Shown here in pieces: positions 6,920-13,928 of a DNA stretch of 14,960 nucleotides. Origin of the DNA: Myxococcales bacterium (GTDB lineage Bacteria > Myxococcota > Polyangia > Fen-1088); contig PMLH01000209.1 in NCBI GenBank assembly GCA_003159055.1, positions 1 to 14,960 on the forward strand, in the 5' to 3' direction. Numbering within the stretch: the stretch's first letter is position 1; every line of letters starts with the position of its first letter. The translations under genes and the position numbers were made by a program. Below the pieces are notes generated by a model. That model was not told where the DNA came from and did no database searches. It saw nothing but the letters and a program-made list of their open reading frames with translations.

Positions 6920-9091
6920 ATGGCTGACCTGGGCAGACGCACCTTCCTTACCGGCACCGGCGTTGCGGCTGGCCTTTGGGCCGGCTGTCGGCCGGGCAGG
7001 GATCCGTATGCGCCGGACAAGCCGGTGGTGCCGCTCGCGCCGGGCACGCGGCTTGGTGCCGAAAGCTACGTCCTTTCGACCTGCGGCATGTGCGACACCG
7101 GTTGCGGCATCCGGGTTCGGGTGGTGGACGGCCGCGCCGTGAAGGTCGAGGGCAATCCGGCATCGCCGGTGAACCGCGGCGGCCTCTGTGCGCGCGGTTT
7201 GGCGGGGCTGGAGATGCTTTACCACCCGGACCGCATCCGCGGCCCGATGCACCGGCACGGGAATCGCGGCGACCAGCAGTGGGAAGCGATTTCCTGGAAC
7301 GATGCCATCGGCGAGCTACGGGTACGATTGGAAAAGCTGCGCGCGTCGGGCGACACGCCCCGGCTCGTGCTGGTCGACGGAGAGTCCCGCGGAACCACGC
7401 ACGCCCTGTGGGCGCGCTTCATGGCGGCTTTCGGCTCCCCGAACCACCTGGGTCACGGCGCCACCGGGCGCGCCGCTGTGGTGGAAACCCTGCGCGCCAT
7501 GACGGGCAAGGCCGGCCTGCCTGGCTACGATTTCGAGCGTGCAGCGTGCGTTCTGCTGGTTGGCACCGGCGCCCTCGAATCGTCGCCCCAGGCGATGCAT
7601 CTGTCGCGGGCGTTGGCCGCCCCCACGCGTCCGCGGATGCTTTGCGCGTCACCCCGGTTGCCGAAGACGGCGGCGCTGGTCGATGAATGGCTTGCAGTGG
7701 CGCCTGGGCGCGCCGGGGCTCTGCTGCTCGGGCTCTTGCACGTGCTTCTGCGCGAGCAGCTGGCCGACGAATCGGCGATTGAGAAGTCGGCCGGTTTCGA
7801 GGCCGTTCGGTCGCGGGTCATGACGGCGTATTCGCCGGCACAGGCCGCGCAAGCTGCGGGTGTGGCGCCGAACCGAATCGAGACCTTGGCGCGCGAGCTG
7901 GTGGCAACTCGGCCGTCGGTCGTCGTGGTCGACGAGGAGACCAAGGATGCCGTTGCGGTTGCGGCCGCGCTGGTTCTCAACGCCGTGCTGTCCAGCATCG
8001 GGGGCCCCGGCGGCATGTTGCTGGAGGCCGAGGAATCGGTCGGCTTCTCACCCCCCGACCTCGACGAGCGCGCGTGGGCCGGCCTCGCCGCGGCCACCAT
8101 CGACGGTCGCGCGCCTGGGCAGCGAAGCTTCGAGACCTCGCGCATTCTGGCCGTGCCAGACGCCATCTTGTCGGGCAAGCCGTATCCGGTCGAGGTTCTG
8201 CTGCTCCACTATTCAAATCCCGTCTTCTCGAAACCAGACGGCAGGCGTTGGGCTGAGGCCATCGCGAAGGTGCCATTCGTGGTGTCGTTCTCGCCGATTC
8301 TCGACGAATCTGCGCGATTCGCGGACTTGCTTTTCCCTGAAGCAAGCTTCCTCGAACGATGGGACGTGGTTGCGCCGACGCGTGGCTCGGGCGCCTTGTC
8401 GCTTCGGCAGCCGGTGGTTGCGCCGCTTGCCACTGCCATGCAGACTGGTGACGTGGTCTTGCGGCTGGCGGCTGCGCTGGGCGAATCGGTCGCGAAATCA
8501 TTTCCGTGGAAGACCTATCGCGAGGCCGTTCTCGCTCGCCTTGCGGCCAGCTCTGGCGACGCCGATGGGCTGCTCGATGACCTTGCGAGCAACGGCGTTT
8601 GCAAGGCCGGCGGAAAGGGCGATGCGGCCGACGGAGCCTTCGCTGGGCTTCTGGATGTCACGCCAGTGCTTGCTGAGAAGGACGCGCCGAAGGTCGGCGA
8701 GCCCGTTCAGTTTCCGTTCGTGCTCTGCCCATTTCGCGACCGCGGCTATGCCGAAGGTGGTGTGCGCCAGTTTTCGTGGTTGGCAGAGCTGCCGGGCGGC
8801 GGCGATCCCTGGCGATCTTGCGTCGAAATGGCCCCTGAAGATGCCGTCAAGCTTGGCGTGGCCGATGGCGATTGGGTGGCGGTCACGTCGCCGGTCGCGC
8901 GCGTGGAGCTGCGCGTGCGCATCCACCCGCGAATCAAGCTCGGCGTGCTTGGTTTGCCGCTCGGCGGGTGGGGCAGGGTGGTTGGCGACAGCAGCGGCAC
9001 TCCGGCACGCTTGCTTGCGGGGCTTGCCGATCCGTCGACCGGGCAGTGGCTTGCCTGGGCCACGCGGGCGAAAGTTGGGATAATCGGATGA
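6920..9091 (+). CDS. Molybdopterin oxidoreductase-family subunit, ActB1/QrcB-like
   Basis: Large subunit of 723 residues of a complex iron-sulfur molybdoenzyme (CISM) type complex. The N-terminus carries a twin-arginine signal (GRRTFLTGTG) and a cysteine at 23 (GLWAGC) that could be lipidated. A single [4Fe-4S] motif follows, C55-x2-C58-x3-C62-x27-C90 (CGMCDTGC and GGLCARG). The body is the molybdopterin-binding fold; near residues 428-480 it has SNPVFSKPDGRRWAEA and DESARFADLLFPEASFLERW, typical of the PsrA/PhsA/ActB group. The C-terminal molydopterin dinucleotide-binding domain has APEDAVKLGVADGDWVAVTS. Where PsrA-type enzymes have the Mo-ligating Cys (FGsPN...C), this protein has FGSPNHLGHGATGRAAV with Gly183. 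It is therefore probably a non-catalytic subunit, as known for ACIII and Qrc. The next gene overlaps it by 4 bases. An active enzyme with an unusual ligand is not excluded. Confidence 0.9.
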   Translation: MADLGRRTFLTGTGVAAGLWAGCRPGRDPYAPDKPVVPLAPGTRLGAESYVLSTCGMCDTGCGIRVRVVDGRAVKVEGNPASPVNRGGLCARGLAGLEMLYHPDRIRGPMHRHGNRGDQQWEAISWNDAIGELRVRLEKLRASGDTPRLVLVDGESRGTTHALWARFMAAFGSPNHLGHGATGRAAVVETLRAMTGKAGLPGYDFERAACVLLVGTGALESSPQAMHLSRALAAPTRPRMLCASPRLPKTAALVDEWLAVAPGRAGALLLGLLHVLLREQLADESAIEKSAGFEAVRSRVMTAYSPAQAAQAAGVAPNRIETLARELVATRPSVVVVDEETKDAVAVAAALVLNAVLSSIGGPGGMLLEAEESVGFSPPDLDERAWAGLAAATIDGRAPGQRSFETSRILAVPDAILSGKPYPVEVLLLHYSNPVFSKPDGRRWAEAIAKVPFVVSFSPILDESARFADLLFPEASFLERWDVVAPTRGSGALSLRQPVVAPLATAMQTGDVVLRLAAALGESVAKSFPWKTYREAVLARLAASSGDADGLLDDLASNGVCKAGGKGDAADGAFAGLLDVTPVLAEKDAPKVGEPVQFPFVLCPFRDRGYAEGGVRQFSWLAELPGGGDPWRSCVEMAPEDAVKLGVADGDWVAVTSPVARVELRVRIHPRIKLGVLGLPLGGWGRVVGDSSGTPARLLAGLADPSTGQWLAWATRAKVGIIG

Positions 9092-9912
9092 GTAGCCCAA
9101 AGTCGCGACAAGCCACCAGGCGCGAGGCTTTGGCCTTGGCCGCGACCGCAGCCGTAGGCGCTGCCGTGAAACGGACTGCCCGCGCCGCTGACACGACACC
9201 TGCGACGGAGAAGACCAAGGTCCCGCAGTGGGGCATGGCGATCGATCTCGATCGCTGCACGCGATGCCAAGCGTGCGTGGTCGCCTGCGAGGCCGAAAAC
9301 AACATTGCGCCGCTCGGGCCGCAGCACTCGGCGTCGACGCGACCGATACACTGGATGGACATGCTCGACCCCGATCCGCGAGGCAGCCGCTGGGAGCTTG
9401 GGCCATGGCCGGCGCCGATCCCGTGCATGCACTGCGAGCGCCCCGAGTGCGTGAAGGTCTGTCCGGTAGGCGCCTGCTACCGTTCTGACGACGGGATTGT
9501 GATTCAGACCTGGGATCGTTGCGTCGGCTGCCGCGCCTGCATGGTCGCGTGCCCGTACAGCCGCCGTTACTACAACTGGACCCAACCCGCGTGGCCCGGC
9601 GGTGATGCGAGCATCGTCAATCCCGACGTCGCGGTTCGGCCGGTTGGCGTGGTCGAGAAGTGCACGCTCTGCCAGCACCGCATTCGCGCCGTGCTGGAAC
9701 GGGCGCGCCTCGACGAGGAGCCTGTGCGGGACGAAAAGCTCCAGCGATTGCCGGCTTGTGCTGCAGCCTGTCCGTCGCACGCGATCACCTTCGGCGACCG
9801 GGCAGATCCGCAGTCCGCCTTGTCGAAGTTGGCCGAAAGCTCGCGCGCCGCCACTCTGCTCGCTCACCTGGGCACGCACCCGCGGATTTTCTACCTACGA
9901 GGCAAACCATGA
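9088..9912 (+). CDS. Four-cluster [4Fe-4S] ferredoxin-type subunit, ActB2/QrcC-like
   Basis: Electron-transfer subunit of 274 residues. Sixteen cysteines form four cluster motifs: C57-x2-C60-x2-C63-x3-C67; C113-x2-C116-x4-C121-x3-C125; C145-x2-C148-x2-C151-x3-C155; and C192-x2-C195 with C224-x3-C228. The ligands of one cluster are shared between paired motifs, as is usual in the DmsB/PsrB/NrfC family. The N-terminus has its own twin-arginine-like signal (ATRREALALAATAAVG). This is noteworthy because many partners of this kind have none and are carried out by the large subunit. The ATG overlaps the stop of the large-subunit gene (ATGA), and its own stop overlaps the next ATG the same way, so synthesis should be coupled. 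In alternative complex III this part is fused to the molybdopterin-type part as ActB; here it is separate, as in Qrc. It likely links the quinone site in the membrane subunit to the cytochrome subunit. Confidence 0.93.
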   Translation: MSSPKSRQATRREALALAATAAVGAAVKRTARAADTTPATEKTKVPQWGMAIDLDRCTRCQACVVACEAENNIAPLGPQHSASTRPIHWMDMLDPDPRGSRWELGPWPAPIPCMHCERPECVKVCPVGACYRSDDGIVIQTWDRCVGCRACMVACPYSRRYYNWTQPAWPGGDASIVNPDVAVRPVGVVEKCTLCQHRIRAVLERARLDEEPVRDEKLQRLPACAAACPSHAITFGDRADPQSALSKLAESSRAATLLAHLGTHPRIFYLRGKP

Positions 9913-11384
9913 AACCGTGGGGCAGGCTGGGATTTGCGCTCGGGCTCGTGGTCCTTTTGGCCATGGCGGCGGTGGGCGTGTATGCCTACGCATTGCAGAT
10001 CCAGGGTGGCGAGGTCGTGAGTGGAATGCGGGGCGTGGGCGCTGGCGGCGCGGTATGGGGGCTCTACGTCGTGATGGATGGGTGCTTTCTGGGCGCGGGC
10101 GTCGCCTTGATGGCAGCGGCCTGCATCGCACGCTTCTCGCGCGACCGCGCCATGGAGGCCGCGGCTCGCATTGCCATGCCTCCTTCCATCGCATGTTGCT
10201 TGGGCGCCGCGCTTTCTGTCATGGCCGATCAGGGCCGGCCGCTGGCGGCTCTGGTGAACCTTTCCCTGTATGCGCGCCCGCAGTCTCCGATGTTCGTGAC
10301 GTTCACCGCCGTGGGAGCGATTTGCCTGTTCGGCAGCCTGGTTCACTGTGTGCTCGCGCGCCGTCCGGATTTGGCCGAGTACGCGAAACGGCCGTCCCGG
10401 TGGCAAGGGCTTCAGCGCTTGTTCGCCGCTGGATACAAAGGAACTCCAGTGCAACGCTACCGACGCAAGAAGGCCGGCTTTTGGATGTCGCTCTTCATGC
10501 TGCCGGCTCTCGTCGCACCGGCCACTGCGCTGGCGAGCCTCTTTGTCGTGCGGCCCGCCCGCAGCATCGACGTCGTTCTTCTGGAGGTCGCGGCCTTCTT
10601 GGCGGTCTCGTTTGCCGGAGGCATTGCCGTTCTGGTCATCGCGGCGGCGCTGGTGGAGAAATTGGCGGGGCGGGAAGCTGGGCTACCCGCGCGTGGCTAC
10701 GCCCGGCTTGGGCGATGGCTTCTGGCCGCGGTTGCGCTGTCGTTGCTTCTCGTCGTCGCCGCGGAGATCGCGTCGGTAAGCTCGACCGAGGGCGCGGTTG
10801 CGGCCTACGGCAGGGCGCTTCTGCACGACTTTGGCGGGATGTTCTGGGGTGCGGTCGGCAGCTTGTTCGTCGCAGCTGGGCTGCTTTGGCGCGCGGCCCG
10901 ACGGCGCCAGGGTCGACTGAGCACTGCGGTGCTCGCCAGTCTCATGGTCGAGGTCGCTCTCTTCCTGCACCACTACTACCTGCTCGTGGCTTGGCAGACG
11001 CACGGCCTGGCGTTGCCGTATCCGGCCGGCACCTATTCGCCAACCAGGATCGAATACGCCGTGGTGCTGGGGATCGTCGCCGTCTGCATCCTGCTTTTGT
11101 TGCCTGCCGTGCGGCTGATTCCTTTTGCCCCGCTGGCCATTGCATCGCAGCAGAAACCGAAGAAGGTGCGGGACGGTCGTAGGACCTTGTTGACTTCGAT
11201 TTGGCTCGTCGTGGGTATGGCCACCCTTGGGGTCGGTCTCGCCGGTGCTGCGCGAGTGGGAACGGACTCGTTCATGGATCCCGTGCTGACGGGCAGCCCG
11301 GTGTTTTTCATCGTGGGGCTCATGATGCTAGCCACCACTGGGGCGCTGTACGAGTTGATGCCTGAGCGGCCCCGGCACGGCTAG
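9909..11384 (+). CDS. nrfD: NrfD/PsrC-family integral membrane quinone-site subunit with C-terminal extension
   Basis: Polytopic membrane protein of 491 residues, with no soluble domain. I count about twelve hydrophobic segments, near residues 7-29, 48-74, 85-106, 127-150, 190-214, 219-250, 268-290, 304-327, 338-361, 380-406, 427-449 and 462-483. NrfD/PsrC family features are the early VWGLYVVMDGCFLGAGV region, the DQGRP loop at about 107-111, and the late GTYSPTRIEYAVVLG stretch. Family members (PsrC, ActC, QrcD) hold the quinone-binding site that couples to the Fe-S subunit. PsrC has 8 helices and ActC/QrcD about 10, so the last two here, after a basic loop (KPKKVRDGRR), look like an addition. 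The start overlaps the preceding gene by 4 bases. No actD, actE or actF homologue follows, and the gene ends the transcript 7 bases from a convergent reading frame. The symbol is given at family level only. Confidence 0.88.
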   Translation: MKPWGRLGFALGLVVLLAMAAVGVYAYALQIQGGEVVSGMRGVGAGGAVWGLYVVMDGCFLGAGVALMAAACIARFSRDRAMEAAARIAMPPSIACCLGAALSVMADQGRPLAALVNLSLYARPQSPMFVTFTAVGAICLFGSLVHCVLARRPDLAEYAKRPSRWQGLQRLFAAGYKGTPVQRYRRKKAGFWMSLFMLPALVAPATALASLFVVRPARSIDVVLLEVAAFLAVSFAGGIAVLVIAAALVEKLAGREAGLPARGYARLGRWLLAAVALSLLLVVAAEIASVSSTEGAVAAYGRALLHDFGGMFWGAVGSLFVAAGLLWRAARRRQGRLSTAVLASLMVEVALFLHHYYLLVAWQTHGLALPYPAGTYSPTRIEYAVVLGIVAVCILLLLPAVRLIPFAPLAIASQQKPKKVRDGRRTLLTSIWLVVGMATLGVGLAGAARVGTDSFMDPVLTGSPVFFIVGLMMLATTGALYELMPERPRHG

Positions 11385-11391
11385 CTCCATG

Positions 11392-11634
11392 TCAGATGGT
11401 CCCGCAGTCTTTTTTCGCCCAGCGGCTCACCAGGGGCTGCACGCTGCGGAAGATGTGCACGCCTTCCGGATACGTGTGCAGACCGCCTTGGCGAGCCACG
11501 ATCCCGAAGTACTGGTCGTCGAAATCGACAAAAGGATAGGCGCCATACGCGCCTGGCGATGAGTTGCGATGCACCCCGGACCCACGAAGACTCGGTTCGG
11601 AGTGTCGCCGAAAGTGCCAGAACCGGGTTAGCAT
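11392..11634 (-). pseudogene. Remnant of a serine hydrolase (beta-lactamase-fold) C-terminus
   Basis: An 80-codon reading frame whose last 55 or so residues (SSPGAYGAYPFVDFDDQYFG, then IVARQG and EGVHIFRSVQPLVSRW) resemble the C-terminal strand-helix end of class C beta-lactamase-related serine hydrolases. The usual form there is a GxFGxxPWxD segment followed by a glycine-containing strand and a final helix. The catalytic SxxK and YxN parts are absent, and an in-frame stop lies upstream near 11670, just before the peptidase gene that starts at 11692. It is therefore a fragment and not a working enzyme. It is convergent with the nrfD-like gene, with a gap of 7 bases. The alternative is a small unrelated ORF; the similarity is from memory of the family and not from an alignment. 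Confidence 0.45.
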
Positions 11635-11677
11635 GCATTCTCGTGTCGCCGATGGCGAAGGGTTGAACTACTTTGGT

Positions 11678-11687
11678 AGAGGAAGGA
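11678..11687 (+). promoter_or_regulatory. Purine-rich ribosome binding site of the C25 peptidase gene
   Basis: AGAGGAAGGA is followed by CAGC and the ATG at 11692. Its strength supports the ATG that begins the signal peptide. No clear -10/-35 pair is seen in the preceding 60 bases. Confidence 0.7.
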
Positions 11688-11691
11688 CAGC

Positions 11692-13692
11692 ATGCGCAGC
11701 CTGCGGGGCGTTTTCGTCGTTTTGCTTTTGATTTCGCTCCAGGTGGGGTGCGGCAAGCACTCCAATCCGGGGGGCGGCAGTGGTGGCGCTGCCGTCGGCA
11801 GTGGCGGAACCGCCGGCAAGGGCGTTGGAGGCTCGGTTGTCGTCGGGACTGGTGGAATTGGTAGTGGGGGGATGGGTGCCGGGACTGGGGTCACGGGTGG
11901 AAATGCGGGCGCCGGTGGCATGGCTATCGACGCGGCCGGAAGCGCGGGCATCGGTGGCACGGCTGTCGGTGCGGGTGGAAACACTGGAGGCGGTGGAAGG
12001 GCGGGAGGCGGAGGCGGTGGCGCTGCCATCGACGGCGGCGGCAGCCCTGGCACGGGTGGCATCGTCGGCGGTGCCAGTGGCAACACGGGCGCTCGGGACG
12101 GCGGCATCGACGCCGCCAGTAGCGCGGACAGTGACGTCACATCTGTCGACGTCGGCATCAGCAGCGTTCCAGACTACTTGATTGTTGCGGCCGACAGCCT
12201 GGCCGCTTCGGCGCGACGCTACCGCGATTTTCGCCGAGCGGCTGGGTTCAATGTCGACCTGGCGATGGTGGGCGACATCGTCGGAAATGCCGCCGATGCG
12301 TCGTCGGCAAGCGCGCGGATCCGCGACCATGTTCGGGCCCTCTACCAAGGCCGCGACACGAAGCGACCGATGTACCTTCTTCTCTTCGGCGATGCCCAGG
12401 CGAGCTGGCCGGGAGACCGCAGCGGCGTGCCGGCCGGAACCTGGCTCGATCCCTCGACCTCATCGACGGTCGTGTCCGACAACGTCTACGCCGACATGGA
12501 CGGCGACGATGTTCCCGACCTTTCCGTCGGACGCATCACCGCCGACACGGACGCTGATGCCGATCTGGTACGCGCCAAGGTCGCCGCGTACGAGACGACG
12601 CACGAGATCGGCGTTTGGGACCGTCGCCTCAACATCTTCGCCAGCACGTCGGGGATGGGCGATCTCGCCGACCTGGCGATCGAGACCCTGGTCTACGACA
12701 TCACCGAAGCGATTCCCTACGCCTACGACGTGACGATGACCTACGCGAAGCAAGCCTCGCCCTACGTCTACATCCCCGAGCAATTCAGCGATCAGGTCTA
12801 CCGCCGCATCAACGAAGGATCGCTGCTGGTGGCCTACGTGGGGCACGGATCTACCAACGGCTTTGCATCGCTGAGCTGGAATGGCGTTTCTTACCCGATT
12901 CTTGACACAAGTCAGCTTGATCAGCTTTCGGTTACCCATAAATCGCCGATTCTCCTCTTCGTCGCTTGCTCGACTGGGGCTTTTGCTGGCGCGGAGAGCG
13001 TGAGCGAACGCATTCTCGTCCAGCCAAACGCGCCTGTCGCGATCTTATCCTCAACAGCGGAATCGGACCCCTACGCGAATGCCGTCTTCATCTACGAGGT
13101 TTCGCAGGTGTTCACCGCTTTGCGCTCGTCGACTGTTGGGGAGGCTTTCCGCTTGGCCAAGCAGCGCATGCTGCAAAACAACGACAGCGTTCGCCAGACC
13201 ATCGATTCGGTTGCCGGAGTCCTCGACTCGGCAACCGCAAGGGCCGCCCTCAAGCGTAGCCACCTTCACATGTACACCCTCTTTGGCGACCCAGGGATGG
13301 CTGTTCTTTACGCTGGCAACGCAACGACCGTTTCGGTGAATCCGTCCACCGCAAGCAATGGGGCCGAGCTGACCGTCACAGCGACTTTCCCCAGTCTTGC
13401 TTCGGGCGCCGAAGCAATCGTCGCGCTCGAGTCCACCCGCAAGGCCATCCTGGGTGATATTGCCAACGTTCCCACCGATGGCGATTCTGGTCGCGACGCC
13501 GTGATAGAAAAGAACTACGAAACCGCTAACGATAAGGTCGTGGCAAGCGTGAAAGCTTCGCTGACTGGGTCGACGCTGTCGACGACGCTCAAGATTCCCT
13601 CGGATTTGCCTGCGGGTCGATACTACATCAAGGTCTTCGCCCAGGACACGCGCAATGACTTTATCGGGTCGACGCCGCTGACGGTGAACTAA
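11692..13692 (+). CDS. C25 (gingipain-family) cysteine peptidase, glycine-rich putative lipoprotein
   Basis: Exported protein of 666 residues. It begins with a lipoprotein-like signal (MRSLRGVFVVLLLISLQVGC, Cys20), although Gln at -3 is atypical for a lipobox. Residues about 25-145 are a glycine-rich, low-complexity linker (GGGSGG, GTGGIGSGG and GGGGRAGGGGGG types). The peptidase C25 domain runs from about 159 to 540. It starts with VPDYLIVAADSLAASARRYR and contains YLLLFGDAQ, the DNVYADMDGDDVPDLSVGRI segment that may bind Ca2+, and the catalytic pair His385 (YVGHGS) and Cys426 (FVACSTGAF). Near its end are HMYTLFGDP and MAVLYAG. The final ~120 residues look like an Ig-like beta-sandwich, as in gingipains (LPAGRYYIKVFAQDTRND). 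Substrate preference cannot be read from sequence. Secretion and surface display are inferred. The 3' half is somewhat less GC-rich than the linker. It has no obvious functional partner beside it. Confidence 0.9.
   Translation: MRSLRGVFVVLLLISLQVGCGKHSNPGGGSGGAAVGSGGTAGKGVGGSVVVGTGGIGSGGMGAGTGVTGGNAGAGGMAIDAAGSAGIGGTAVGAGGNTGGGGRAGGGGGGAAIDGGGSPGTGGIVGGASGNTGARDGGIDAASSADSDVTSVDVGISSVPDYLIVAADSLAASARRYRDFRRAAGFNVDLAMVGDIVGNAADASSASARIRDHVRALYQGRDTKRPMYLLLFGDAQASWPGDRSGVPAGTWLDPSTSSTVVSDNVYADMDGDDVPDLSVGRITADTDADADLVRAKVAAYETTHEIGVWDRRLNIFASTSGMGDLADLAIETLVYDITEAIPYAYDVTMTYAKQASPYVYIPEQFSDQVYRRINEGSLLVAYVGHGSTNGFASLSWNGVSYPILDTSQLDQLSVTHKSPILLFVACSTGAFAGAESVSERILVQPNAPVAILSSTAESDPYANAVFIYEVSQVFTALRSSTVGEAFRLAKQRMLQNNDSVRQTIDSVAGVLDSATARAALKRSHLHMYTLFGDPGMAVLYAGNATTVSVNPSTASNGAELTVTATFPSLASGAEAIVALESTRKAILGDIANVPTDGDSGRDAVIEKNYETANDKVVASVKASLTGSTLSTTLKIPSDLPAGRYYIKVFAQDTRNDFIGSTPLTVN
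11766..12127 (+). repeat. Glycine-codon-rich low-complexity tract inside the C25 gene
   Basis: The tract is built from irregular GGY/GGN-rich units that encode Gly, Ala, Ser, Thr and Val. It separates the lipid-anchor cysteine from the peptidase domain, so it may be a flexible spacer on the cell surface. The open reading frames seen in it in other frames are by-products of its composition. No fixed repeat unit length is apparent. Confidence 0.7.
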
Positions 13693-13699
13693 GGGGCAT

Positions 13700-13724
13700 C
13701 CCCATCTGCCATGGCTGCATGGGG
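13700..13724 (+). terminator. Weak inverted repeat after the C25 gene
   Basis: CCCCAT at 13700-13705 can pair with ATGGGG at 13719-13724 around a 13-base loop that itself contains the palindrome GCCATGGC. A competing small stem is GGGG (13693-13696) with CCCC (13700-13703). There is no T-run. It may end the peptidase transcript or shape the leader of the small ORF that follows. Confidence 0.25.
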
Positions 13725-13725
13725 G

Positions 13726-13733
13726 GGAGGTGA
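13726..13733 (+). promoter_or_regulatory. Near-perfect Shine-Dalgarno sequence before a 35-codon ORF
   Basis: GGAGGTGA is fully complementary to the 16S rRNA anti-Shine-Dalgarno core, and its GGAGG core ends 6 bases before ATG 13737. It is the strongest ribosome binding site in the window. Confidence 0.6.
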
Positions 13734-13736
13734 ACC

Positions 13737-13844
13737 ATGTCCCAACGGCTCGAACCGGCGACCCGGCGCGATGTCCATGCTGCCAAGGGCGGCCACCCCA
13801 AACGCAGGGCCCTGAGCTTTAGTCAGGAGTCCAACCACCGATAA
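13737..13844 (+). CDS. Possible 35-residue basic small protein or leader peptide
   Basis: A short frame ATG...TAA of 35 codons (MSQRLEPATRRDVHAAKGGH...), with 8 basic and 3 acidic residues. I recognise no family. The main support is the GGAGGTGA ribosome binding site at ideal spacing. It lies 44 bases after the C25 gene and 84 bases ahead of the proposed start of the O-antigen ligase-type gene, in the same frame as that gene. It may be a leader peptide that tunes expression of the membrane protein gene, a free small protein, or the start of a decayed gene. No codon pattern decides among these. Confidence 0.35.
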   Translation: MSQRLEPATRRDVHAAKGGHPKRRALSFSQESNHR

Positions 13845-13928
13845 GAGACTCAATGTCAGCCTTGCAAATCCCCAATGAAAGCCCTGCTGGATCCATGCGT
13901 AGGGCAACTCGGTGATCGGCGAGTCAAC

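Noticed and set aside
6920..9091. Active polysulfide/thiosulfate reductase large subunit
   Set aside because: The expected Mo-ligand Cys seems replaced by Gly, and the pentaheme cytochrome partner argues for an electron-transfer complex. Not excluded without an alignment.
9602..11182. Plus-strand frame of 526 codons overlapping the Fe-S and membrane subunits
   Set aside because: It is in another frame than the recognised genes and its product is Arg/Gly-rich without membrane segments or motifs.
6416..11384. Classical alternative complex III operon (actABCDEF)
   Set aside because: ActB is not fused, and no actD, actE or actF follow the membrane subunit. I keep only the family relation.
11766..12127. 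GGN-rich tract as a CRISPR-like or satellite repeat
   Set aside because: There is no fixed unit or spacer structure. It is an in-frame glycine-rich protein linker.
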